Source of the DNA: SFTJ01 sp045613305
GTDB taxonomy: Bacteria > Bacteroidota > Bacteroidia > Bacteroidales > Muribaculaceae
Direction: 5' to 3'
Assembly (NCBI GenBank): GCA_045613305.1
Contig: JAZLAU010000005.1
Coordinates: forward strand, 1-40,567
DNA: 40,567 bases
Shown here: positions 21,453-30,483 of the stretch, in pieces
How the letters are laid out: every line of letters begins with the position of its first letter
Position numbering within the stretch: the stretch's first letter is position 1
Program-made: the position numbers and the translations under genes
Notes under the pieces: model-generated
The model's input: only the letters and a program-made list of their open reading frames with translations
Told to the model about the DNA's origin: nothing
The model's database searches: none

Positions 21453-23543
21453 ATGAAGAAATTTTTAGTTGCTATAATTGTGTTGTTGGCGTTGCCGCTG
21501 ACAGTAAAGGGCCAGATTAATGAAAAAATTAAGGTGGCGTGCATAGGTAACAGTGTAACCTATGGTTACGGTCACAGCAATCCTGGTGAAACATCCTACC
21601 CGAGTCAGTTGCAGCAGATGCTTGGCCATGACCAGTATGAGGTTCGCAACTTTGGACATTCGGGAGCCACATTGCTCAATAAGGGGCATAGGCCTTACAT
21701 CAATCAGGCCGTGTATGAGCAGGCAATGCAGTACGGCCCCGATTTGGCAGTGATACATTTGGGATTGAACGACACCGACCCACGCAATTGGCCGAATTTC
21801 AGAGATGAGTTTATACCTGATTATCTGTCGCTTATCGACGACCTTCGAGAGTCGAACCCGAATGTTAAGATATGGATATGTCGCATGACGCCAATCTTTA
21901 ATTGGCACGGCCGATTTAAGTCGGGCACACGCGACTGGTTTTGGCAAATACAGGATGCTATAGAGAACGTGGCGCAAATTGCCAATGTGGAGTTGATAGA
22001 TTTGCATAGTCCGTTGTATGCGCGACCTGACTTGTTTGCCGATGCTTTGCATCCCAATGAGGAAGGCGCACAGATATTGGCTAACACGGTATATGGCGCA
22101 TTGACGGGGATGTATGGCGGATTGCAGTTGCCTGCGGTGTATGGCAGCGGCATGGTAATTCAGCGAGGTGAGCCTTTTGTGCTGCAAGGCAAAGCCAATG
22201 CCGGCGCAAAGGTGGAAGCAAAATTAGGAAAGCAAAGACGTAGTGCCGTAGCAGGCGCCGATGGCTGCTGGACCATCACTTTCGATGCAATGAATGTGGG
22301 CAAACCGATGACGCTAACGGTTAAGAGCGAAACGGTTAAGCTGAAATATGACGATGTGGTGGTGGGTGAAGTGTGGATATGCTCTGGCCAGTCGAACATG
22401 GCATGGTGCTTGAAGAACAGCAACGATGCGCAACATCACATGGCTCAGGCTAAGAATAAAAATGTGAGGCTTTATAATATGCAGCCCCGTGTGATTACCG
22501 ACCCGGTGAAATGGGACTCTACAGAATTGGTTAATATTAATCGCCTCAACTATTTTAAGCCGACACGATGGGAGAAGGCCGACGAAGAAAATGCGGGCGA
22601 TTTTTCGGCCATAGCCTACCATTTCGGGGCAATGCTTGCCGATTCGCTTGGCGTGCCGGTGGGGTTGATATGCAATGCTGTGGGCGGTGCAACGATAGAG
22701 TCGTACATCGACCGTAAAACTATGGAGCATCATCCTGTGCTGGTTGACATTTTGAGCAACTGGAAGCACAACGATTTTGTGCAGGGTTGGGTGCGCAGCC
22801 GTGCGTCGGAAAACATAGAAAAAAGCACAAATAAATTGCAGCGTCATCCCTATCAGCCATGTTATCTTTATGAAACAGGCGTGGCGCCAATAGCAAGTTA
22901 TAACGTAAAGGGAGTGATATGGTATCAAGGCGAATCGAACGCTCATAATGTGGAATTATATGAACACCAGTTGCCGGCGCTCATAGGCAGTTGGCGTATG
23001 GCTTGGGGCAACGATGAAATGCCTTTCCATATAATTCAGTTATCGAGCATCAATCGCGACACATGGCCACATTTCCGCGACACACAACGCCGCTTGGCAC
23101 TGGCGATAGAAAATTGCGAGATGGCAGTTTCGAGCGATAAGGGGCACCCGACAGATGTGCATCCGCGCGATAAGGAGCCAATAGGCCAACGCTTGGCCCG
23201 TTTGGCGTTGCATTACGATTATGGGTTTAGCCATGTGGTGCCTTCGGGTCCGGTGGTTAAAAGTGTGAAATGTGACGGCAATGAAGTGATAGTGGAGTTT
23301 GACAATGCTCACGGGCTTGCTACGAGCGACGACGCAGCGCTGCGAACATTTGAATTGGCCGACAAGTGGGGCGTGTTTCACGCTGCCGATGTGGCCGTAA
23401 TAGATGGTGAAAAGGTGCGTTTGTCGTCGAGCAAAGTTGCTGTGCCTAAGTTTGTTCGTTATGGTTGGCAACCATTCACAACAGCCAATTTAGTGAATGG
23501 CGAAGGCTTGCCGGCAAGCACGTTTAAGGCAGTGGTGGAATAA
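21453..23543 (+). CDS. Secreted SGNH esterase fused to sialate O-acetylesterase
   Basis: 696 aa with a signal peptide (MKKFLVAIIVLLALPLTVKG). The N-terminal domain (about 25-215) is SGNH/GDSL hydrolase-like: VACIGNSVTYGYG (nucleophile Ser), HLGLNDTDPRNW and DALHPNEEGAQ (Asp/His). The C-terminal part (about 225-696) is sialate O-acetylesterase (SASA)-like: GEVWICSGQSNMAW with a second catalytic Ser and GVIWYQGESNAHNVELY with Gln/Glu-Ser. It likely removes acetyl groups from glycans such as sialic acids of mucins; the substrate is inferred. It stands alone, with no PUL genes nearby. A weak -7 candidate TATCTTCG ends at 21427. Confidence 0.92.
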   Translation: MKKFLVAIIVLLALPLTVKGQINEKIKVACIGNSVTYGYGHSNPGETSYPSQLQQMLGHDQYEVRNFGHSGATLLNKGHRPYINQAVYEQAMQYGPDLAVIHLGLNDTDPRNWPNFRDEFIPDYLSLIDDLRESNPNVKIWICRMTPIFNWHGRFKSGTRDWFWQIQDAIENVAQIANVELIDLHSPLYARPDLFADALHPNEEGAQILANTVYGALTGMYGGLQLPAVYGSGMVIQRGEPFVLQGKANAGAKVEAKLGKQRRSAVAGADGCWTITFDAMNVGKPMTLTVKSETVKLKYDDVVVGEVWICSGQSNMAWCLKNSNDAQHHMAQAKNKNVRLYNMQPRVITDPVKWDSTELVNINRLNYFKPTRWEKADEENAGDFSAIAYHFGAMLADSLGVPVGLICNAVGGATIESYIDRKTMEHHPVLVDILSNWKHNDFVQGWVRSRASENIEKSTNKLQRHPYQPCYLYETGVAPIASYNVKGVIWYQGESNAHNVELYEHQLPALIGSWRMAWGNDEMPFHIIQLSSINRDTWPHFRDTQRRLALAIENCEMAVSSDKGHPTDVHPRDKEPIGQRLARLALHYDYGFSHVVPSGPVVKSVKCDGNEVIVEFDNAHGLATSDDAALRTFELADKWGVFHAADVAVIDGEKVRLSSSKVAVPKFVRYGWQPFTTANLVNGEGLPASTFKAVVE

Positions 23544-23659
23544 AAAAGGCACAGTAGTTATTTAGTGCGGGTATGCAAAGAGATTAGATAATCTGAAAAG
23601 GCACAACTGCAATCCCAAAGTCATAAGTGTGGCAAAATGCCGTTGCTTCGAGGATAAAA

Positions 23660-23698
23660 AAACACAGGCCATATCTATAACCGATATGGCCTGTGTTT
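23660..23698. terminator. Bidirectional terminator between convergent genes
   Basis: AAACACAGGCCATATC (23660-23675) and GATATGGCCTGTGTTT (23683-23698) form a perfect 16-bp stem with a 7-nt loop; A and T runs flank it on both strands. Confidence 0.93.
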
Positions 23699-23720
23699 CA
23701 TTTATGTGTGAAAAAGGGTA

Positions 23721-25097
23721 TTATTGCTTAGCCTTTTTAGCATCGATGTGCTTTGTGATGGCTGCAAAGGCCAAAAGTGCCAAAGCAGAAATCAATCCGA
23801 TGCCTGCAAACACGTACCAAATGTAGTGAGCGTTTGCACTTGCAGCTTGCCATTCGGCCTGAGTGGCAAACAGAGCAGGGTCGGGACAATATTTAGTAAG
23901 AAGCACCCCTGAAATAGAGAAGCCTAAGATTGACGACAAGAAAGAGTTTAGGTGGCTGAATCCGAGATACAAGCCTTCTTCGCCCTTAGGTGCTTGCAAT
24001 GAGAAATATTCGAGGTAACGAGGCGAAATGAAACATTCGGCCAATGCTTGGAACACAATACCCACAATCATCATAAGGGTGATGTTTGACATGCCAGAAA
24101 TCAAATCACTGTCGAAGATGTTGCCGCAAGCCATCAGCAAAGCCGATAATGGAATGAGGAACATACCGATATTAATTGAGGTTAATGCAGTGCGTTTTGC
24201 CATGAGTTTGGTTATGAATCCCACGCAGCACACCACAACAAGAGGGTTTACGTTGGCAATCCATCCCGGACGAGCGGCTTCGCCGGCCATACGGATAACA
24301 TACTTAGGCATAGTGGCGTAGAGTTGTTGTTGAACAATCCAGAAGCCTGTTACAATAAGAATTAATGAAAGCAGACGCCAGTTAGTGAATACCTTAACAA
24401 ATCCCAAGCCTATGTCGCGCATGCTTTTGCCTTGTCCGGCAGTGTGAGCCGATTTGTAAAGGAAAATCACAGCAATCAGAGCCACGCAGGTCATGATGGC
24501 CGAGAAATAGTTGATTGCGATGTAAGCTTCTTCGCCAATGGCGTGGCGAAGAGGGTCGATAACCGACTTTCCGGTGAATGAGCCGATGTTGACCATCATA
24601 TAGAAAATAGAATAACCACGAGCACGGTTTTCGGTAGTGGTTTCTTTGGCTACTGACGCAGAGATGGTTGACTTAATGATAGAACCGCCCACCATGATAA
24701 CCAACATGACAGGCACAATAAGCCAACGAAGAGACGATTCGGGCAAACCGTTGAATTTAGTCACTTCGCCGTATTCAACCAGGCCGGTGCTTTGCAACAA
24801 TGTAGGCAGAATGCCCAAGCCAATGTAGCCCAGTGTTAGTAGCGAGAAAGCAATGATTAGCGACTTGCGGAAGCCAATCTTATCGGCATAAGCGCCGGTG
24901 AAAAGCGGAAGAAGGTAAAGACCACCCGAGAACAAGCCCGAAATCATGCTTGCCTCGATGTCATTAAATCCGAGTGTGTTCGACAAATAGAGTGTGATTA
25001 CGATAAACACGGCATAATATGCCATTCGTTCGCATAGTTCCACTGAGTTGCTAACCCAGAACGCTTGGCTATAGCCTTTGATGGTTTTTTGTGTCAT
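23721..25097 (-). CDS. MFS transporter, POT/PTR-like
   Basis: 458 aa with about 12 predicted transmembrane helices. The start FWVSNSVELCERMAYYAVFI resembles the first helix of proton-dependent oligopeptide (POT/PTR2) transporters, followed by GAYADKIGFRKSLI, the MFS signature between helices 2 and 3, and NRARGYSIFYMMVNIGS in helix 5. Substrate is not visible: oligopeptide is possible, but the divergent PfkB sugar kinase leaves sugar transport open. It has its own promoter at 25144-25174. Confidence 0.85.
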   Translation of the reverse strand: MTQKTIKGYSQAFWVSNSVELCERMAYYAVFIVITLYLSNTLGFNDIEASMISGLFSGGLYLLPLFTGAYADKIGFRKSLIIAFSLLTLGYIGLGILPTLLQSTGLVEYGEVTKFNGLPESSLRWLIVPVMLVIMVGGSIIKSTISASVAKETTTENRARGYSIFYMMVNIGSFTGKSVIDPLRHAIGEEAYIAINYFSAIMTCVALIAVIFLYKSAHTAGQGKSMRDIGLGFVKVFTNWRLLSLILIVTGFWIVQQQLYATMPKYVIRMAGEAARPGWIANVNPLVVVCCVGFITKLMAKRTALTSINIGMFLIPLSALLMACGNIFDSDLISGMSNITLMMIVGIVFQALAECFISPRYLEYFSLQAPKGEEGLYLGFSHLNSFLSSILGFSISGVLLTKYCPDPALFATQAEWQAASANAHYIWYVFAGIGLISALALLAFAAITKHIDAKKAKQ

Positions 25098-25143
25098 TAG
25101 TGATGTAGAATGTTGTTACTTTATGATTCGTAAATATCGGCTG

Positions 25144-25174
25144 CAAAGTTACTTACAAGTGGCGAGAAAAACAA
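25144..25174 (-). promoter_or_regulatory. Promoter of the MFS transporter
   Basis: Minus-strand TTG (25174-25172), 20 nt, then TAACTTTG (25151-25144), 46 nt before the ATG. Confidence 0.6.
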
Positions 25175-25247
25175 TAATATGTAGTTGATGGCGAGTGAAA
25201 AGTGGAAATTTACTTGTTTTTTGCCGCTGAGTAATATGCTTAATTAG

Positions 25248-25255
25248 TATCTTTG
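25248..25255 (+). promoter_or_regulatory. Promoter -7 element of the PfkB kinase
   Basis: TATCTTTG matches TAnnTTTG and ends 37 nt before the ATG at 25293. It is divergent from the transporter promoter, about 100 nt away. Confidence 0.55.
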
Positions 25256-25292
25256 TGGAAATGTAGTAATAACGCATAAAACAGATAAGACG

Positions 25293-26165
25293 ATGAAAAA
25301 CGGAGTAGTGGTGGGCATAGGTGAGGCCCTGTGGGACATGTTGCCAAGCGGAAAGCAGTTGGGTGGCGCACCGGCTAATTTTGCCTATCATGTGGGCCAA
25401 ATGGGAGTGCCAAGTTGTGTGGTGAGTGCTCTTGGCAACGATGCCTTAGGCGATGAATTGCAACAATTGCTTGATGAAAGGCAGGTGAATGGCGTGATTG
25501 CCCGAGTGGAATATCCAACTGGTACGGTGAAGGTTACGCTCAATGAGCGAGGCGTGCCCCAATATGAAATAGTTGAAGATGTGGCGTGGGACAATATTCC
25601 TCACACCGACGATATGTTGCAAATTGCAAAGCATTGCCGCGCGGTGTGCTTTGGGTCGTTGGCTCAACGAAGTGCCGTGAGTCGTGATTCCATTAATGCT
25701 TTTCTTGATGCAATGGAGCCCGATGCTCTGGTGGTATTCGACATTAATCTGCGTCAGCATTTCTATGACAAAGCTGTGGTGTGTGATTCGCTTAAACGAT
25801 GTAATGTGTTGAAAATAAATGACGAAGAGTTGCTTGTGGTGGCCGATTTGTTGGGCTATGTTGGTTGCACAACCGAGGAAGTGTGCAAACAATTGATGGC
25901 CGATTACGACTTAAAGATATTGATACTCACTTGTGGCGAGAATGGCAGTTATGTGTACGGCGAAGGGAATGTTCATTACGAGCCAACACCAAAGGTTGAT
26001 GTTGCTGATACGGTGGGAGCAGGCGATTCGTTTACTGCAGCGTTTGTGGCAATGATGTTGAAAGGCAGTACGTTGTTCGAAGCACACCGAAAGGCGGTGG
26101 AAGTGTCGGCCTACGTATGCACTCAGCAAGGGGCTATGCCAAAACTGCCCGAGCAGATGGTGTGA
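25293..26165 (+). CDS. PfkB-family sugar kinase, probably fructokinase
   Basis: 290 aa. It begins VVGIGEALWDMLPSGKQLGGAPANFAYHVGQMG, the N-terminal PfkB signature typical of fructokinases. The C-terminal signature DTVGAGDSFTAAFVA carries the catalytic Asp (GAGD). VVFDINLRQHFY and LKINDEELLVVADLLG support the fructokinase subgroup. It phosphorylates a sugar, likely fructose, with ATP. It is divergent from the MFS transporter, which might supply the substrate. No terminator is obvious right after it. Confidence 0.92.
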   Translation: MKNGVVVGIGEALWDMLPSGKQLGGAPANFAYHVGQMGVPSCVVSALGNDALGDELQQLLDERQVNGVIARVEYPTGTVKVTLNERGVPQYEIVEDVAWDNIPHTDDMLQIAKHCRAVCFGSLAQRSAVSRDSINAFLDAMEPDALVVFDINLRQHFYDKAVVCDSLKRCNVLKINDEELLVVADLLGYVGCTTEEVCKQLMADYDLKILILTCGENGSYVYGEGNVHYEPTPKVDVADTVGAGDSFTAAFVAMMLKGSTLFEAHRKAVEVSAYVCTQQGAMPKLPEQMV

Positions 26166-26267
26166 GCATAGCGGTGGGGCGTGCGATTTGTGCTTGGAGC
26201 GTAAATATGGCTAATGGGGCACTCGGAGCGTGATATTTGTGCCTAATGAGTCTCATAATAGAATGAA

Positions 26268-26570
26268 TTATTCGATGGTTTCGATGTAGAAACTCACTGG
26301 TCGGAATCCGTCGTTGCACGACAGCATGGCCGATTGAGGGTTTTTCATCCATCCGTCGAAAAAGTTGCCACCTCCGTTGGCGAGTTGCTCAATGAATGGG
26401 AGCAGAGTTTGCCAAGCGCTGTCGCAAAGTCCCTCGGGCTTGCAGCAATTTTCCACAATGAAAGTTTGCCCAACAGCGAGGTTGCAGGCGTGTTCAATAG
26501 GGTTTTCAAACCTTTCCATAAGGTCGTGATATTGAGTGATGCGCATCACCGTGACTTTAATTTTTTTCAT
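26268..26570 (-). CDS. TIGR04076-like small protein (100 aa)
   Basis: The frame allows an ATG at 26588, but MKKIKVTVMRITQYHDLMER from 26570 looks like the true start, because TATCTTTA (-7-like) lies inside the longer version. Features: EHACNLAVGQTFIVENC, then GLCDSAWQTLLPFIEQLANG with conserved Cys and Trp, then FRPVSFYIETI. This matches my memory of the TIGR04076 family, function unknown. With that promoter the mRNA would be nearly leaderless. Confidence 0.7.
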   Translation of the reverse strand: MKKIKVTVMRITQYHDLMERFENPIEHACNLAVGQTFIVENCCKPEGLCDSAWQTLLPFIEQLANGGGNFFDGWMKNPQSAMLSCNDGFRPVSFYIETIE

Positions 26571-26601
26571 ATCGTAAAGATAACACATAATTTATATAAG
26601 C

Positions 26602-26634
26602 AAAAATCCCTGTCGGAAATATCCGGCAGGGATT
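26602..26634 (-). terminator. Intrinsic terminator of the fumarate reductase operon
   Basis: On the minus strand AATCCCTGCCGGA pairs with TCCGACAGGGATT across a short loop (26634-26605), followed by five T. Confidence 0.9.
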
Positions 26635-26666
26635 AAATTATAAAAGATTTAAATATCGGTCAGATA

Positions 26667-27416
26667 TTAGTCTTTAATCTTAGCGCAGATGTATTCGCGG
26701 TTTAGGCGAGCGATGTTGCTAAGGCTGATGTTCTTAGGACATTCAGCAGCACAAGCGCCAGTGTTAGTACAGTTACCGAAACCAAGTTCGTCCATCTTAG
26801 CCACCATAGCCTTAGCGCGAAGAGCTGCTTCAGCCTTACCTTGAGGAAGAAGAGCGAATTGGCTCACCTTAGCAGAAACGAACAACATAGCCGAACCGTT
26901 CTTACAAGCAGCAACGCAGCAACCGCAACCGATACAAGTAGCAGAGTCCATAGCTTCGTCGGCAACAGTCTTAGGAATAGGAATTGCGTTAGCATCTTGA
27001 GCGCCGCCACAGTTGAAAGAAACGTAACCGCCAGCTTGTTGAATCTTATCGAATGCGTTACGGTCAACCATCAAGTCCTTGATAACAGGGAATGCAGCCG
27101 AACGCCAAGGTTCAACAGTGATAGTTTCGCCATCTTGGAACTTGCGCATGTAAAGTTGGCAAGTAGTAGCGCCAGTAGCAGGACCGTGAGGGTGTCCGTT
27201 GATGTATAGAGAACACATACCGCAGATACCTTCGCGGCAGTCGTGGTCGAATACGATAGGTTCTTCACCCTTTTCAACAAGAGTTTCGTTTAGGATATCA
27301 AGGGTTTCAAGGAATGAAGTTTCGGTGTCAGTTTCAACCGAATAAGTCTTGAATTCGCCTTTTGCCTTAGGGCTGGCTTGACGCCAAACCTTAAGATTAA
27401 CTTTCATATTTGCCAT
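26667..27416 (-). CDS. frdB: Fumarate reductase/succinate dehydrogenase iron-sulfur subunit
   Basis: 249 aa carrying electrons between the flavoprotein and the quinone site. Cys60, Cys65, Cys68 and Cys86 (CREGICGMC and TTC) make the [2Fe-2S] set. CIGCGCCVAAC (161-171) and CTNTGACAAECP (216-227) supply the [4Fe-4S] and [3Fe-4S] clusters. The wide loop with GHPHGPATGATTC between the third and fourth plant-type Cys is the form seen in Bacteroidetes and epsilonproteobacterial enzymes. It is the last gene of frdC-frdA-frdB, 26 nt after frdA. Direction (fumarate reduction in anaerobes) is inferred; sdhB is an equally valid name. Confidence 0.96.
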   Translation of the reverse strand: MANMKVNLKVWRQASPKAKGEFKTYSVETDTETSFLETLDILNETLVEKGEEPIVFDHDCREGICGMCSLYINGHPHGPATGATTCQLYMRKFQDGETITVEPWRSAAFPVIKDLMVDRNAFDKIQQAGGYVSFNCGGAQDANAIPIPKTVADEAMDSATCIGCGCCVAACKNGSAMLFVSAKVSQFALLPQGKAEAALRAKAMVAKMDELGFGNCTNTGACAAECPKNISLSNIARLNREYICAKIKD

Positions 27417-27442
27417 TTGAATTTTCTTTCTTAATTAGTTGA

Positions 27443-29449
27443 TTATGACTTATAGTTACGAGTTTGAACCTTGATAGCTTCATATTCAAGAGGTTCCTTG
27501 ATTAGTTCAGGAGCATTTTCTTCGCCCTTGTAGTTCCAGCAAGCAACGTAGAAGTAGTTCTTGTCGTCGCGCTTAGCTTCGCCTTCTTCAGTTTGATATT
27601 CTTCACGGAAGTGGCCACCGCAAGATTCGTTACGGTTAAGAGCGTCGTGAGCGATAAGTTCACCCATAGTGATGAAGTCTTTCAAGCGGAATGCCTTGTC
27701 AAGTTCAACATTCATGCCGTCGCCAGCAACACCAGGTACAAACAAGTCGGTGTCAAATTCCTTGCGGATACGCTTAAGTTCGCTAAGAGCCTTTTCAAGA
27801 CCTTCCTTAGTACGAGCCATACCAACATATTCCCACATGATGTTACCCAATTCCTTGTGGATAGTGTCGACCGACTTAGTACCCTTGATATTAATCATGC
27901 GTTCTTCTTCTGCGATACAAGCCTTTTCAACAGCGTCGAATTCAGGAGCATCGGTAGAGAAGCGAGGAACTTGGATTTGGTCGCTCAAGTAGTTTTGGAT
28001 AGTGTAAGGCAATACGAAGTAACCGTCGGCAAGACCTTGCAACAAAGCAGAAGCACCAAGACGGTTAGCACCGTGGTCAGAGAAGTTACATTCGCCAATA
28101 GCGAACAAGCCCTTAACTGATGTTTGAAGTTCGTAGTCAACCCAGATACCACCCATTGTGTAGTGGATAGCAGGGAAAATCATCATTGGGTTGTAGTACT
28201 TAACACCGTTGATAGTGTTGCCAAGTTCACCTGGGTTCACGTCGGTGATTTCTTCGTACATATCAAATAGGTTGCCATAGCGTTGACGAACTACGTCGAT
28301 GCCAAGGCGGTTGATTGATTCAGAGAAATCAAGGAATACGGCAAGGCCAGTGTTGTTAACACCGAAACCGTGGTCGCAGCGTTCCTTAGCAGCACGAGAA
28401 GCAACGTCACGAGGAACCAAGTTACCGAATGCTGGGTAGCGGCGTTCCAAGTAGTAGTCGCGGTCTTCTTCTGGGATGTCAGAACCCTTCTTAGTGCCAG
28501 CTTGAAGAGCCTTAGCGTCTTCTAACTTCTTAGGAACCCAGATGCGGCCGTCGTTACGTAGTGATTCAGACATCAAAGTAAGCTTTGATTGCTTGTCACC
28601 GTGACGAGGGATACAAGTTGGGTGGATTTGTACGTATGCTGGGTTAGCAAAGTAAGCGCCCTTGCGGTAGCAAGCGATAGCTGCAGAGCAGTTACATGCC
28701 ATAGCGTTAGTACTCAAGAAGTAAGCGTTGCCATAACCACCAGTTGCGATAACTACAGCGTGAGCAGCAAAGCGTTCGAACTTACCAGTAACCAAGTTCT
28801 TAGCGATGATACCGCGAGCGCGACCGTCAATCATAACTACGTCGTGCATTTCGTAGCGGTTGTAGCTCTTAACCTTACCCATTTGGATTTGGCGGTTTAG
28901 TGAGCTGTATGCGCCAAGAAGAAGTTGTTGACCAGTTTGACCCTTAGCGTAGAATGTACGAGATACTTGCGCACCACCGAAAGAACGGTTTGCAAGTGTA
29001 CCGCCGTATTCGCGAGCGAAAGGCACACCTTGTTCAACACATTGGTCGATAATGTTGTTTGACACTTCAGCAAGACGGTAAACGTTTGCTTCGCGAGCAC
29101 GATAGTCACCACCCTTAACAGTGTCGTAGAATAGGCGGTAAACAGAGTCACCGTCGTTTTGATAGTTCTTTGCAGCGTTGATACCACCTTGTGCAGCAAT
29201 AGAGTGAGCACGACGTGGTGAGTCTTGGATGCAGAAGTTTAATACGTTGAAACCCATTTCTGCAAGAGTAGATGCTGCAGATGCACCAGCAAGACCTGTA
29301 CCTACAACGATAACGTCGAGTTTACGCTTGTTAGCTGGGTTTACAAGTTTTTGATGAGCTTTATAGTTAGTCCACTTCTCAGCTACAGGACCTTCAGGAA
29401 TCTTTGAGTCGATTACAGGCTGAGCAGCAGTGTTCTTAATTTCTTCCAT
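27443..29449 (-). CDS. frdA: Fumarate reductase/succinate dehydrogenase flavoprotein subunit
   Basis: 668 aa. FAD fold VIVVGTGLAGASAASTLAEMGF (about 47-68), the flavin-linking His in RRAHSIAAQGGINAAK, active-site stretches VQIHPTCIPRHGD and GGIWVDYELQTSVKGLFAIGE, DHGANRLGASALLQGL and RNESCGGHFREEY. It interconverts fumarate and succinate; in Bacteroidales it mainly reduces fumarate with electrons from menaquinol. Codon use is strongly biased, as in highly expressed genes. It lies between frdC (45 nt upstream) and frdB. Confidence 0.97.
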   Translation of the reverse strand: MEEIKNTAAQPVIDSKIPEGPVAEKWTNYKAHQKLVNPANKRKLDVIVVGTGLAGASAASTLAEMGFNVLNFCIQDSPRRAHSIAAQGGINAAKNYQNDGDSVYRLFYDTVKGGDYRAREANVYRLAEVSNNIIDQCVEQGVPFAREYGGTLANRSFGGAQVSRTFYAKGQTGQQLLLGAYSSLNRQIQMGKVKSYNRYEMHDVVMIDGRARGIIAKNLVTGKFERFAAHAVVIATGGYGNAYFLSTNAMACNCSAAIACYRKGAYFANPAYVQIHPTCIPRHGDKQSKLTLMSESLRNDGRIWVPKKLEDAKALQAGTKKGSDIPEEDRDYYLERRYPAFGNLVPRDVASRAAKERCDHGFGVNNTGLAVFLDFSESINRLGIDVVRQRYGNLFDMYEEITDVNPGELGNTINGVKYYNPMMIFPAIHYTMGGIWVDYELQTSVKGLFAIGECNFSDHGANRLGASALLQGLADGYFVLPYTIQNYLSDQIQVPRFSTDAPEFDAVEKACIAEEERMINIKGTKSVDTIHKELGNIMWEYVGMARTKEGLEKALSELKRIRKEFDTDLFVPGVAGDGMNVELDKAFRLKDFITMGELIAHDALNRNESCGGHFREEYQTEEGEAKRDDKNYFYVACWNYKGEENAPELIKEPLEYEAIKVQTRNYKS

Positions 29450-29494
29450 AATAATTTATTTGAAATTGTTTTAATGGTTTATTACTCAGCGAGA

Positions 29495-30391
29495 TTATTC
29501 AGCGTGATTGTGAGCACATTGAGCGCCTTCAGCGTGATTGTGAGCGCATTGAGCACCTTCAGCGTGGTTGTGAGCACATTGAGCACCTTCAGCGTGGTTG
29601 TGAGCACATTGAGCAGCCTTGTCAGCACATTGTGCTTCTACGCCGTGGTGTGATTCAGCCATCACCTTAAGTTCGTAAGTTTGAACAGGAGTGTTGCTGC
29701 AATCTGGGCATTGAGCGTAAAGAGTGAATACTACTGCTTCAACAGCAAATAGCAAACAAACTGCAGTAGCCCAAGCGCAAGCTGTCTTCTTCAAGCGAGG
29801 CAACCAAGTGTCGTTGTTAGTACCGATTGATTGGAATGCGCTCCAGAAGCCGTGAGTCATGTGGAACCAAAGAGCAGCGAAACCGATAAGGTAAACTACA
29901 AGAACCACCCAACCCATAGGGCCTGCGAAGTAGTGCATCATTTGACCCCAACCGTCGCTTGGAGCAACGCCGTTGTCAATACCCAAGCATGGGAACAATT
30001 CAGCAAGCATCATGTGACCCCAGAATTGATACAAGTGGAGCACTGTGAAGCAAGCAATCACGATACCAAGAGCAAGCATGTTTTGAGATGCCCACTCAAC
30101 TGACTTTGGACGAGATGTAATTTCATAAGCATCGTTACCACGAGCCTTCTTGTTTTGGATAGTCAACCAGAAAGCGTAGATGATGTGAATTACAAATAGT
30201 GCTGCAAGACCAAGAGTAGCAGCAACTGCGTACCAGTTTGCACCAAGAATGCCGCAAATCTTGTTGTAACCCGCAGGGCTAAAGATTGCAACTGCATTCA
30301 TCAGCACGTGGAATGTTAGGAAAAGGATGAGCGCCAAGCCTGTTACAGACATTACGGTCTTCCTACCTATAGAAGATTTTGTTAACCACAT
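29495..30391 (-). CDS. frdC: Fumarate reductase/succinate dehydrogenase cytochrome b subunit with Cys/His repeat tail
   Basis: 298 aa. Five membrane helices with heme-ligand type His, as in the Bacteroidetes/Bacillus single-anchor cytochrome b: MSVTGLALILFLTFHVLMN, ALFVIHIIYAFWL, FTVLHLYQFWGH, GWVVLVVYLIGFAALWFHMTHG and a last helix near 210-228. Family members are typically near 220-230 aa. Here about 70 extra residues follow: a CPDC motif, then AQCADKAAQCAHNHAEG and four AQCAHNHAEG-type repeats to the stop. The tail would bind metal or carry many thiols. Both the helices and the repeat frame are intact. Confidence 0.94.
   Translation of the reverse strand: MWLTKSSIGRKTVMSVTGLALILFLTFHVLMNAVAIFSPAGYNKICGILGANWYAVAATLGLAALFVIHIIYAFWLTIQNKKARGNDAYEITSRPKSVEWASQNMLALGIVIACFTVLHLYQFWGHMMLAELFPCLGIDNGVAPSDGWGQMMHYFAGPMGWVVLVVYLIGFAALWFHMTHGFWSAFQSIGTNNDTWLPRLKKTACAWATAVCLLFAVEAVVFTLYAQCPDCSNTPVQTYELKVMAESHHGVEAQCADKAAQCAHNHAEGAQCAHNHAEGAQCAHNHAEGAQCAHNHAE
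29498..29617 (-). repeat. Four 30-bp tandem repeats encoding the Cys/His tail of frdC
   Basis: Four nearly identical 30-bp units (29498-29527, 29528-29557, 29558-29587, 29588-29617) differ at a few positions. A multiple of three keeps the frame, so copy number can vary without breaking the protein. Confidence 0.95.
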
Positions 30392-30452
30392 AGTAGTGTT
30401 GAGAATTAAGTTATTAATTAGTTAATTAAGAATTTGTCGCTAATATGCATTG

Positions 30453-30483
30453 CAAATTTACCCATATTTAATTGCTTTAGCAA
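30453..30483 (-). promoter_or_regulatory. Promoter of the fumarate reductase operon
   Basis: Minus-strand TTG (30483-30481), 20 nt, then TAAATTTG (30460-30453), leaving a leader of about 55 nt before frdC. Confidence 0.7.

Noticed and set aside
26167..26267. Imperfect repeats after the PfkB kinase gene
   Set aside because: Two loosely similar GGAGCGT/ATTTGTGC segments, too short and diverged to call a repeat element.
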